In this document: in pieces, positions 43,369 through 51,230 of the stretch | How the letters are laid out: each line of letters begins with the position of its first letter | Numbering within the stretch: the stretch's first letter is position 1 | Assembly: GCA_902749685.1 (NCBI GenBank) | Contig: CACVKW010000889.1 | Coordinates: 1-61,536 of the forward strand | Reading direction: 5' to 3' | Source of the DNA: Olavius sp. associated proteobacterium Delta 1 | GTDB taxonomy: Bacteria; Desulfobacterota; Desulfobacteria; Desulfobacterales; JAFDCJ01 | Length of the DNA stretch: 61,536 nucleotides | Program-made: the position numbers and the translations under genes | The notes under the pieces: model-generated | What the model was told of the DNA's origin: nothing | The model's database searches: none | Seen by the model: only the letters and a program-made list of their open reading frames with translations

Positions 43369-44376
43369 ATGTACCCAAAGCTTTTAAAAAGCAATGAAAC
43401 GTACCTTTTTTTCGTCATACTGGCATTCGGCTTAGTCGTGACGATGATCAATCCATCATTTCTTACCTTAGAGAATATGTTCGACATGATTAAAAGCAGC
43501 TCCGGGATGGCTATCCTGGCAATTGCTTTTTTTGTGGGCTTGCTTTCAGGAGGAATCGACATATCCTTTCCTGCCATTGCGATAGCAGGGCAGTATATTG
43601 CCGTCAACACGCTCATCGCACTCGGGGTCGACAATCTGCTGCTGGCATTTATAATATCCTGTGCCGTGGGGACCGCGATGGGAGCCGTCAACGCTTTTTT
43701 TGTCAGCTCATTCCGGCTGCCGGCCCTGATTGTCACCCTGGGCACCGCTAATATTTTCCATGGCGCCCTGCTGGTCTTTGTCGGCACAAGGGCTGTTAAT
43801 ACGGGGCAACTTCCGAATTGTTTTAAAGCTTTTGGCCATCTGCAGGTGCTCGCTTTATCAAGGGGCGACGGAACAACTTACGGGTTGTCTGTTTTCGCTG
43901 TGTTGCTGATCTGCGTTATCATCCTGACCTGGTTTATTCTGCAACGCACGCTGTTGGGAAAATCGATTTATGCCATCGGCGGCAGTTATGAGTCATCCAA
44001 ACGGGCAGGATTCAATATAAACAGAACGCTTTTTTTTATATACAGTTATATCGGATTTCTCTCCGGAATCATGGGGGTTATGCATCTTTCCCTGATCCGG
44101 TACAGTAATCCAAATTATATCGTCGATACCGAGCTCTTAAAGGTCATTGCAGCCGTGGTAATCGGCGGCTCCAAGATAACCGGCGGCAGCGGCACGCTGG
44201 CCGGAACTATCCTGGGTGTCATTATGATGGTTATATTGGAGAAGAACCTCGTGTTAATCGGTCTGTCTTCTTACTGGCACCAGTTTTTCACGGGATCAAT
44301 CATCGTTCTGGGTGTTAGTATCACCCATTATCAAGATAAACTTAAAAGTAAAAAAAGCCTTTCTTTTGCGGACTGA
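43369..44376 (+). CDS. Ribose-type sugar ABC transporter permease, system 3, first subunit
   Basis: A 335-residue BPD_transp_2 permease with many hydrophobic helices: FVGLLSGGIDISFPAIAIAG, FRLPALIVTLGTANIFHG, YAIGGSYESSKRAGFNINRT (coupling loop) and AVVIGGSKITGGSGTLAGTIL. ATG 43369 has AGGTGAGG upstream. A second, different permease gene follows, so this importer probably uses a heterodimeric channel, as LsrC/LsrD does. Confidence 0.9.
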   Translation: MYPKLLKSNETYLFFVILAFGLVVTMINPSFLTLENMFDMIKSSSGMAILAIAFFVGLLSGGIDISFPAIAIAGQYIAVNTLIALGVDNLLLAFIISCAVGTAMGAVNAFFVSSFRLPALIVTLGTANIFHGALLVFVGTRAVNTGQLPNCFKAFGHLQVLALSRGDGTTYGLSVFAVLLICVIILTWFILQRTLLGKSIYAIGGSYESSKRAGFNINRTLFFIYSYIGFLSGIMGVMHLSLIRYSNPNYIVDTELLKVIAAVVIGGSKITGGSGTLAGTILGVIMMVILEKNLVLIGLSSYWHQFFTGSIIVLGVSITHYQDKLKSKKSLSFAD

Positions 44377-44404
44377 CAGAGTAATTGACCTTTAGAGGTT
44401 AACG

Positions 44405-45427
44405 ATGACTGGAAAACCAAAAATAAGTAAGTCGGATAACCTGACGCTGTTTGTCATCATGATCGCTACGATTGGAGTCATGTCGATATTTCTGCCGGAT
44501 AAATTTTTGAGGCTGGTTAACTTTCAATCCATGGCCAGCCAATTTCCGGAATACGGACTGCTTGCTTTGGGGATCATGCTGGCCATGATTACCGGAGGAA
44601 TCGATCTTTCTGTGGTTTCAATCGCCAATCTCAGTGGCGTTGTGGGCGCCATGGTGCTGGCCAGTCATGTGGCGGCCCAGGGTATCGGCATCTCTCCCGG
44701 CACTATTATTTTTCTGGCCATTATCGCAGCCCTGGCCGTCTCTCTTATTTGCGGGTTAATCAACGGACTCATCATCACCGCAGTCGAAGTACCGGCCATC
44801 ATTGCCACCTTGGGTACGAACGGGCTGTTTATGGGCACCGCCATTATTCTGACAGAAGGACATGGGATTCGGGGATTTCCCGATGAGTTTCTATTTATCG
44901 GCAGCGGGGAGGTCCTGGCGATACCGATGCCGTTGATTATCTTTATCGTCGTCGCATGTCTGGTTTCCCTGATGTTGAAAAAGAGTTCGCAGGGATTTAA
45001 AATGTACATGCTGGGGTCCAGTCCTCTTGTTTCCAAATTTTCCGGGATAAATAACAATATGGTTCTGATAAAAACATATCTTTTATCGGGACTGCTGGCC
45101 GGAACCGCCGCAATTATAATAATTTCACGAGTGAATTCCATGAGGCCGGGCTATGGATATGCCTATCTGCTGCTGGGTGTATTAATTGCAATTCTGGGGG
45201 GCACGAATCCGGAGGGCGGGCGTGGTGGCGTACTGGGTATGTGTATGGCGATCGTTATACTGCAGGTGCTGCAAAGCGGACTGAATATTCTCGGATTTAA
45301 TCCATTTTACAAAAAGTTTATCTGGGGACTGATCCTGATATTGGTCATGGTGATTAACTTTTACCAGAAAAACGGCTGGCCATGGAAAAACCTGATTAGA
45401 AAGAATTTGCAGAGCGGGGCATCATAA
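44405..45427 (+). CDS. Ribose-type sugar ABC transporter permease, system 3, second subunit
   Basis: A 340-residue BPD_transp_2 permease, related to but clearly distinct from its neighbour: MLAMITGGIDLSVVSIANLSG, VEVPAIIATLGTNGLFMG, YMLGSSPLVSKFSGINNNMV and LIAILGGTNPEGGRGGVLGM. It begins 28 bp after the first permease ends, with AGAGG before the ATG. With one ATPase and two permeases, the system matches the LsrACD layout. Confidence 0.9.
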   Translation: MTGKPKISKSDNLTLFVIMIATIGVMSIFLPDKFLRLVNFQSMASQFPEYGLLALGIMLAMITGGIDLSVVSIANLSGVVGAMVLASHVAAQGIGISPGTIIFLAIIAALAVSLICGLINGLIITAVEVPAIIATLGTNGLFMGTAIILTEGHGIRGFPDEFLFIGSGEVLAIPMPLIIFIVVACLVSLMLKKSSQGFKMYMLGSSPLVSKFSGINNNMVLIKTYLLSGLLAGTAAIIIISRVNSMRPGYGYAYLLLGVLIAILGGTNPEGGRGGVLGMCMAIVILQVLQSGLNILGFNPFYKKFIWGLILILVMVINFYQKNGWPWKNLIRKNLQSGAS

Positions 45428-45445
45428 TGCCTGAATTTTGCAAGA

Positions 45446-45483
45446 GCCCACCAGAGGCGGACAAGCCCACCAGAGGCGGACAG
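45446..45483. repeat. Two 19-bp tandem units GCCCACCAGAGGCGGACA
   Basis: Units 45446-45464 and 45465-45483 differ only in their last base. They lie between the last permease and the broken nitroreductase gene. The CCACCAGAGGCGGA core belongs to the same CCGCC-rich intergenic family seen elsewhere. Confidence 0.8.
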
Positions 45484-45522
45484 GTCGGATACTTTCACAT
45501 GCAAGGCACTTAAGGAGGATAG

Positions 45523-45889
45523 ATGAATTATTTTTCGATTGATTTGGAGAAATGCAATAAAGACGGAATTTGTGTGATGGCCTGCCCAGAGTGGTATCTG
45601 CCTGGGCGCACCGCACATAATTGTTGTGCATGGTGATAAAGATTATGGCTTCGGTGCCGAAGACAGCGCCCTGGCGTTGAGTTATCTGGAGTTGTATGCG
45701 CCCTCGATCGGTCTGGGATCATGCTGGGGCGGCTATTTTTACTCGGCGGTCAATGCCTATCCGAAACTGTTTAATGCCCTGGGTTTGCCCGCTAATCACA
45801 GGGTTTGCGGGGCGGTAATTGTCGGTTATCCCAGACTCCGATATCAGCGCTTGCCGCTGCGCAATAAACCGCGTGTGAGCTATCTATAA
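45523..45889 (+). pseudogene. Ferredoxin-nitroreductase fusion, internally deleted and frameshifted
   Basis: With a perfect AAGGAGG ribosome site, ATG 45523 reads MNYFSIDLEKCNKDGICVMA and CP, the start of the N-terminal ferredoxin domain of ferredoxin-nitroreductase fusions (about 270 residues). It then runs off into a stop at TGA 45637-45639. In the next frame, the nitroreductase C-terminal half appears: LGAPHIIVVHGDKDYGFGAE, DSALALSYLELYAPSIGLGS, CWGGYFYSAVNAYPKLFNAL and GAVIVGYPRLRYQRLP, ending at TAA 45889. The second Cys motif and the flavin-binding N-terminal half of the nitroreductase are missing. About 300-400 bp seem to have been lost together with the frame. Confidence 0.82.
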
Positions 45890-45919
45890 CCCTGATCGAG
45901 CAGTAAAGCTCGACCAGGG
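45890..45919 (+). terminator. Stem-loop after the broken nitroreductase gene
   Basis: CCCTGATCGAGC (45890-45901) pairs with GCTCGACCAGGG (45908-45919) with one A-C mismatch around AGTAAA. The following GTTAGTCGTTTGTTGTTT is T-rich. A good rho-independent terminator, still intact although the gene is dead. Confidence 0.75.
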
Positions 45920-45982
45920 TGTTAGTCGTTTGTTGTTTGCGGACTGTTTATAGGCTCTCATTTTTCAAGGAGGAAAAACGCT

Positions 45983-46181
45983 ATGGCCTTTCGTGATGCG
46001 ACGGCTCAGGCAGAACTGGTTCCAAAAAAAGGAGGTTCGACTATTTTGGAATTCCAATAATCTACCTATAGGTTCGCATTTCATTGGGCGTTTCGGAGAC
46101 GAAGCCACCCTTTTCCGTTTGGCGGCCCAACTCGAAAAAGCCCGGCCCTGGGCGGACCACCGGCCGCCCGTGTCGGCATAA
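45983..46181 (+). pseudogene. Amidase-family gene, internally deleted and frameshifted
   Basis: After AAGGAGG, ATG 45983 reads MAFRDATAQAELVPKKGG, the usual opening of amidase-signature enzymes (MAFRDATAQAELVRKGEVSP), but ends after 24 codons at TAA 46055. In another frame the extreme C-terminus of the same family follows, GSHFIGRFGDEATLFRLAAQ, ending LEKARPWADHRPPVSA at TAA 46179-46181. The whole catalytic core (Ser-cisSer-Lys) is missing, so more than 1.2 kb appears deleted. Confidence 0.85.
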
Positions 46182-46345
46182 TAGAGATGAATAGTTGATT
46201 GGTTGAGAAAGCAGATGGGTTAATACCTGAATTATGCACCAAATTCTTACCAGCAATGCAAAGGCGTGTTTATCTTAAGACTGTACCAAATAATTACTTG
46301 CTAATGCGTCTCATCAACGATGTAGATCATTGCCACCAGGAAAAC

Positions 46346-47030
46346 ATGACGGACAAATCCAAGCACAACAAAACAGAGAGTCCGGAAACAGAGATAGACA
46401 AGAAAGAAGAACCTTCCTGGCTAACGGAAGGAATCACTGACAGCAGGGAAGTTGCAGACTACTATGACAGGTGGGCAACAAAGTATGACGAAGATCTTAA
46501 AGAGTGGGACTACAGAGCGCCTACCTATGCAGCTGAGCTACTGCGTCAATATGTTTCTCTAAGCCACGCCATCCTTGATGCCGGATGCGGTACCGGCCTG
46601 ACCGGAAAGGCTCTGAAAAGGGCAGGGTATGACAATATTTCCGGCATCGACCTTTCCAGCACATCCCTGAACATAGCCGAGCAATTAAATATCTATAATT
46701 GTCTGTTGGCTCATGACATCCAGCAATCTTTGCCATTCACCGAAAACAATTTAGATACAGTCATATGTATCGGTGTTTTGACCTAATATCGAAAATAGCC
46801 GGTCTCTGTTCAAAGAATTCTGTCGGGTTGTCAGACCAGGAGGATATATTGTATTTTCACAAAGAAGTGATCTGTTTGACGATCGCCGTTTCCGCGATAT
46901 CATAGCATCGCTGGAAGAGGAAAGGGTCTGGGAAAAGATCAATATCTCAGAACCTCAACCATACCTCCCTAACAATAAGGATTTTGCCAATAATGTGCAG
47001 GCAATTTTTTGCATTTGTAAGGTTTTGTAG
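46346..47030 (+). pseudogene. Class I SAM-dependent methyltransferase with a single-base frameshift
   Basis: Starting at ATG 46346 (AGGAAA upstream), the frame has ADYYDRWATKYDEDLKEWDY, the SAM motif ILDAGCGTGLTGKALKRAGY (about residues 72-91) and VICIGVLT, then stops at TAA. Removing one A from ACCTAATATC (about 46782-46792) restores TYIEN, and the sequence continues SRSLFKEFCRVVRPGGYIVF to TAG 47028-47030. This is a single-nucleotide insertion (or assembly error) in an otherwise complete ~227-residue TMA/Mg-protoporphyrin-type methyltransferase. The target is unknown. Confidence 0.78.
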
Positions 47031-47168
47031 TGACACATGATTCTATTCAGGCGACCCGGTCACGTCTTTAATCCGGGCAACTATGCGATCGATGATATCC
47101 CTGTTGTGCTCTTTGATGTCGGAGCGATTAAAGTCAAATAGAATCAAAGCATATTTTTCCAATACGCG

Positions 47169-48617
47169 CTAACCCTCTTTTTGGGCCAGGCGCTCTTTAC
47201 GTCTGATGAACCGGACATTGGCGTCTGCTGTGGCAAGGGCGGTCTGACCCTTGCGATCTGTGACCTCGATACCGGCGGTAATCGTCTGATAGGTGCTGAG
47301 TTTATGCAAGCCCAAATCTGCCAGGGACAGATGATAGGCCGGTTCAATATCCTCCGAACCGGACAATGATTCAATGGTATTGCCGCCGCCGGTCAGCTTT
47401 ATGGTCCAATGGTCGATTTCGTATCCGGAATAGATTTGCCGCTGTATAATAAACTGTTTGGCATCGCTGATCTCCTGCACATACGTGCTTTTAACGATGT
47501 CCAGCAGCGCGGGAGAATCCGATGAAACCGTGAGCGGTAAAATTACCTTTTCCGTTTCAAAAACATCACCCCTGGTATCCGTAACTTGAGCCTGGACTCC
47601 GAGGGTGCTGAAGGTGGTCAGCCTGGCCATGTCCAGTTCCTCCAGGGTTAACACATGCACCGGCTTTATTTCACCCTGCCCGGTTAGTGTTTTTAGCGGC
47701 TGATCATCGCCGAAAATAGTTAGCTGCCAGTCGGAGAAGCCGACTTCCGCAAGTAGGTTGGTTTTAACTGTCAGTTGGCGCCGGCCGCTTGTTTCGACCA
47801 TTAAATCGTCCCGGGCCGCTGTTTGCAGGTCGGCTGATTCGTAAATTATTTCCACACGTTGATTTTCAGGCCTGGCTCCCACCAGATCCATGGCGGTTGC
47901 ACTGGCCGGAAGATTGCGGGTTTCAATGTCCATGCGGGAGGCATCGATGCCCCAGATTTCCTGCAAATAAGACATAACTGACGCGGCTCTGCGCTCGGAA
48001 AGATCAAGGTTAGCCGTTTCAATGCCACTGTTCGAATTGCAGCCGACAACTTTAACACGGGCAGTTGAATCCCGGGTAAGATTTTGTCCCACCAGATTTA
48101 AGATGTTCAGGTACCGGTCCAGGGCTGAGGCCAGAGAATTCGGGTCGAATGAAACGGCCTCTACGGGATCTTTGATTAGGACATAGTCAGCCGGGATTTC
48201 ACTTTTGCCGGTTTCAAAAAAAAGGTAGTTTGACAGGGGCGAACCATCTACCATGGTCAGCATGTCAATATTAAGTTCTGCCGGTTCGGCAATTATCGGA
48301 TCAAGCACCCGGTAGACCACCACGTAGCGATACCGCAAGGTGGTGGTAAAGGTCTGGAATATCGGAAGCAACTCAGAGGCCGATGTTGCTTTCCAGATAC
48401 GGCCATCATGGGTTTTGGCAAAGGAGGTCAGAAAACGATTCAGTTTGGCACCGGGCATATAGTCCACGCAGAAAGCCTCAAAATTGTTAATTCCCTTTGC
48501 TTGCTCCTCGATGAAGTCGGCTGATACAGAACTGTTGATATCTTCGGCGGCGATGCCATTACCGAAATTAAATACAAACAAAAGCAACATTAAAGAAGAC
48601 AGTGAGAATTTTTTCAT
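47169..48617 (-). CDS. OmpA-like exported protein with two OmpA-type regions, C-terminus cut by an in-frame TAG
   Basis: From ATG 48617 (GGAG upstream) it has a signal peptide (MKKFSLSSLMLLLFVFNFGN, cleaved at GIAA) and an OmpA-like domain in its middle: NYLFFETGKSEIPADY, then VKVVGCNSNSGIETANLDLS, ERRAASVMSYLQE and GARPENQRVEIIY. These domains bind peptidoglycan. The 482-residue frame ends at TAG 47169-47171. In the same frame the sequence goes on as RVLEKYALILFDFNRSDIKE, HNRDIIDRIVARIKDVTGSP, up to another TAG at 47043. LFDFNRSDI is the start of a second OmpA-type domain, so the gene has probably been cut by a nonsense codon (and truncated further on). Confidence 0.75.
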   Translation of the reverse strand: MKKFSLSSLMLLLFVFNFGNGIAAEDINSSVSADFIEEQAKGINNFEAFCVDYMPGAKLNRFLTSFAKTHDGRIWKATSASELLPIFQTFTTTLRYRYVVVYRVLDPIIAEPAELNIDMLTMVDGSPLSNYLFFETGKSEIPADYVLIKDPVEAVSFDPNSLASALDRYLNILNLVGQNLTRDSTARVKVVGCNSNSGIETANLDLSERRAASVMSYLQEIWGIDASRMDIETRNLPASATAMDLVGARPENQRVEIIYESADLQTAARDDLMVETSGRRQLTVKTNLLAEVGFSDWQLTIFGDDQPLKTLTGQGEIKPVHVLTLEELDMARLTTFSTLGVQAQVTDTRGDVFETEKVILPLTVSSDSPALLDIVKSTYVQEISDAKQFIIQRQIYSGYEIDHWTIKLTGGGNTIESLSGSEDIEPAYHLSLADLGLHKLSTYQTITAGIEVTDRKGQTALATADANVRFIRRKERLAQKEG

Positions 48618-48717
48618 CTTTAATTCTCCATTAAATGAGTAAATCAATGAAAACCTGGCTCTGGCGTCCGGGTCAGGGTTGATCAGACCTTCTGGTGATT
48701 TGAAGATAAAGAACCGT

Positions 48718-48820
48718 TGTAATTTCTCCGCCCTGAAAAATAACGATACCGGGTGTGGATAAAACATATTTGCTCTTTGAATCTGATGAAAATATTGTGA
48801 TGTTGAATCGGGCAGATTAA
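48718..48820 (+). repeat. About 100-bp CCGCCCTGAA element, long copy 2
   Basis: Matches 36012-36112: TCTCCGCCCTGAAAAATAAC, a CCGGGTGTGG block, TTGCTCTTTGAATCTGATG and AAAATATTGTGATGTTG. It ends in a second GGGCAGATTAATTACT, close to an inverted copy of its start, which gives it imperfect terminal symmetry. Confidence 0.75.
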
Positions 48821-49405
48821 TTACTCAATTTAGATAAAAAAGCGCACAAGGGCCTATGAATACTGGATTTATCTTCGACAAATTGAAGAAAAGTGGAGGA
48901 TTGCATGTGGCTGATTTTTGCTATTTTTTTACATAAATAGCTGAATTTAATAAAAAAAGAATTGAACATGCGCAGCATGAATTAATTTATCCGCCGGGCC
49001 TTCGATAAATCATCATCCTTCAGTTTTCCAAGAATAATTTACATCCCTGATGATACTATTTCTCAGGGCGGATAAATCAGCAAAAAACGTTCCAAAAGAA
49101 GAAATCCGTCAGCCGCTGCCGGAAAATCAGCATCTCAGAGCGATTAACCAGCTAAACTATACGTTACGCCTAAAATAAGCGTACACAAAAGTATACGTTT
49201 GAATATACAAATACATAAGCCGGCCAAAGATATATCGACGGCATTTATTTGTGCATTATCTTCTAACTATATGAAATTTAACAAAATAAAATTTATTGTT
49301 GGATTTGGAATGCTTCTTGCTAGTATAATTTCCCAGCTAATAATGAAAATGAAAGTCATTGCGATACAATAAATTCGATTCCCCCCCACCCCTAAATCCC
49401 TCTAA

Positions 49406-49431
49406 GGGGGAGGAAGTAACCTTCCTCCCCC
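49406..49431. repeat. Perfect hairpin GGGGGAGGAAG/CTTCCTCCCCC
   Basis: The 11-bp arms 49406-49416 and 49421-49431 enclose TAAC. It is preceded by CCCCACCCCTAAATCCCTC, a motif often seen in dispersed intergenic repeats. No U-run follows, so a terminator is unlikely. Confidence 0.6.
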
Positions 49432-49832
49432 ATCTCCGTTTGTGAAGGACAGGAACGGAAATAAAAATAAGAGAAATCTTCATAGGCCATAGAAATTCGA
49501 CGATGCCTATCTATCTTTAAATAAGCTGTGCAACGCTTTGAGTTCTGCCGGCACTTCACCTTATCCCCAACTAAGGGGTTATCTTGACTTCAGGCTTAAA
49601 TTCCTGCTATAAAGACAGAATCATATCCGATAACTTTACATTTATCCGCATCATCGGGCGAACTGCAGTTTTACCAAAGGTCGTATCAGTCAGATTTCCA
49701 GGGGGTATACAATATAATACGGCAGCCTTCCCGTTGGTTTCTAAAAAGCCTGATCGCCTCCAAGTTGAGCACGCATATGACGGCAAGATTTTGGAATTAT
49801 GATGGATACTTTTACAATCTCCGGAGGCTGTG

Positions 49833-50516
49833 ATGAGTTATTTAGTATCCTTTGATATCGACAATACATTAATTAAAAGCTCAGCCGGTCACGTGGAATC
49901 TTTGATTTCAGCAATTAAAGAGATCTATGGCCTGAAAACGAGTATTAATGTCATCAATCATCATGGCATGACGGACCAGGAAATCTTAATCAAGATCCTG
50001 GAAAAGCACGAAATTGACGATAGAATCATTTGGTCCAAGCAAAAAAAATGCCTTGACCATATGAAGCTGCTATATGCCCAAATCGTGCAATCGGAAAATA
50101 TTGTAATCCTGCAAGGGGTTTTTAATTTATTGTCCAAACTTGATCAAAAGGGCTTTTTACTGGGTTTGGTTACCGGAAACCTGGAAACCATCGCGCGAGC
50201 AAAATTGAATAAGATCGGAATCAGCGATTTTTTTAAATTCGGCGGATTCGGTTCAGACCATATTAGCCGGACTGACCTGGTGAAAATCGCTATCAGGCGG
50301 GCCGGAAACCAATTTAAACTGGAAGATAATATTCAGATGTTTCATTTTGGTGACGCTCCACAGGATATGAGAGCCGCCCGCGAAGCCGGTGTGACGCCAA
50401 TCGGTGTGACGACTGGAATATTTTCGGCTGAAGAGTTGGAATCTGCGGGTGCTTACCAGGTTGTTCCGAATTTAAAGAATACGGATGCAATATTGCAACT
50501 GCTGTTAGGCGCTTAG
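49833..50516 (+). CDS. HAD-superfamily hydrolase (phosphoglycolate phosphatase-like)
   Basis: A 227-residue HAD phosphatase. Motif I is SFDIDNTLIK (nucleophile Asp at about 8), motif II is LVTGNLETIARAKL, and motif IV is MFHFGDAPQDMRAAREAGV, with a Lys in the expected place before it. The helical cap (NHHGMTDQEILIKILEKHEI) is that of phosphoglycolate phosphatases. It likely dephosphorylates small sugar phosphates. CCGGAGG lies before ATG 49833; a GTG three bases upstream is also possible. It stands alone. Confidence 0.85.
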   Translation: MSYLVSFDIDNTLIKSSAGHVESLISAIKEIYGLKTSINVINHHGMTDQEILIKILEKHEIDDRIIWSKQKKCLDHMKLLYAQIVQSENIVILQGVFNLLSKLDQKGFLLGLVTGNLETIARAKLNKIGISDFFKFGGFGSDHISRTDLVKIAIRRAGNQFKLEDNIQMFHFGDAPQDMRAAREAGVTPIGVTTGIFSAEELESAGAYQVVPNLKNTDAILQLLLGA

Positions 50517-50565
50517 TGGCGAAAATGTTTTTTCATAAAATGCAAAGAATTCACAACTAAGACTC

Positions 50566-50584
50566 TAATTAGTCCGCCCTGAAC
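50566..50584 (+). repeat. Short CCGCCCTGAA repeat copy
   Basis: TAATTAGTCCGCCCTGAAC. Together with the preceding AAGACTC it matches the reverse copy at 23306-23336 better than any other. It lies in the gap between the HAD gene and a small membrane protein gene. Confidence 0.6.
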
Positions 50585-50630
50585 GAAGAATGGTAATAAA
50601 TTCCTGCTCTTGGTGGGAATATTGATCGGT

Positions 50631-50873
50631 TTACTTGGATCCGGAGTCATTATTTTTTGACTGCCGGTACACGGCAATCATGCGGTAAGCGAAACCGAAG
50701 ATAAGGGTTGCACTGATCAGAATTATAAAATTTGAAGCAAAAAACGTCATGATAAACGTATACGGATCATTGAGCCCGTATGATGAGATGAGCAACGCTA
50801 CCCCGTAGTAAAGAAAAAAAAAGCCCAGCGATATCAAAACGATCTGCCGTATCCACCAGAAAATACCTGACAT
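50631..50873 (-). CDS. Small two-helix membrane protein (80 aa)
   Basis: The protein has two hydrophobic segments (IVLISLGFFFLYYGVALLIS at about 11-30 and FIILISATLIFGFAYRMIAV at about 49-68) and a polar, charged C-terminal tail (YRQSKNNDSGSK). No family is recognised. There is no strong ribosome site before ATG 50873. Likely an inner-membrane protein; coding is supported mainly by its well-formed helices. Confidence 0.5.
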   Translation of the reverse strand: MSGIFWWIRQIVLISLGFFFLYYGVALLISSYGLNDPYTFIMTFFASNFIILISATLIFGFAYRMIAVYRQSKNNDSGSK

Positions 50874-51075
50874 ATATGATTCTTAGAGCTCCCTTTGTTT
50901 AATTGATTTTTGCCAGAATAATTATTTTTACACGGACACCCTTGACCCGTCACAAAGTGGCATTACTTTACCTTTAGTTGTATTAAAGTTCGGCCTTATT
51001 TACAACAGGGCAGTATTATTATACTGCCCGGTGGAGTACGGTAATGCCATAATTGTACCTCCATTTACCTCCTAT

Positions 51076-51118
51076 AAAAAGGGGGGATTCATTCCTGGTT
51101 ATGAATCCTCCCTTTTTT
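51076..51118 (-). terminator. Rho-independent terminator of the TRAP operon
   Basis: AAAAAGGGGGGATTCAT (51076-51092) pairs with ATGAATCCTCCCTTTTT (51101-51117) with one mismatch around TCCTGGTT. On the minus strand the right arm ends in a T-run, as expected for a terminator about 110 bp beyond the dctM stop. It could also work on the plus strand. Confidence 0.85.
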
Positions 51119-51230
51119 ATATCCGGTTGTTTAAAATCGGCTATTTATCTACCGGACATCTACTAGCCAAGTACTTATCCGACCTTAGATCGCTGTGTTT
51201 TCAGTGGGGTTGGAGATCCAAAACTACCGT

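Larger units (their letters stand above)
48618..49832. other. 1.2-kb gap with repeats, no confident gene
   Basis: It contains a long copy (48718-48820) of the CCGCCCTGAA element and a short reverse copy (49061-49080), and a perfect hairpin GGGGGAGGAAG/CTTCCTCCCCC at 49406-49431. A 72-codon frame at 49584-49802 (SVRFPGGIQYNTAAFPLVSK, HAYDGKILEL) might be a decayed gene but resembles nothing I can name. Confidence 0.5.

Noticed and set aside
45571..45577. TGA at 45575-45577 in the nitroreductase fragment as selenocysteine
   Set aside because: It is out of frame with the ferredoxin segment and lies upstream of the rejoined nitroreductase part; a deletion with frame change explains the locus without Sec.
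47043..47171. Pyrrolysine as the certain reading of the TAG in the OmpA-like gene
   Set aside because: TAG ends several intact genes here, the frame hits a second TAG after 41 codons, and no pyl genes are in the window, so nonsense mutation is likelier.
49584..49802. A 72-codon frame in the 1.2-kb gap as a real gene
   Set aside because: No ribosome site, no family similarity and a weak start context; it is mentioned only as a possible decayed remnant.
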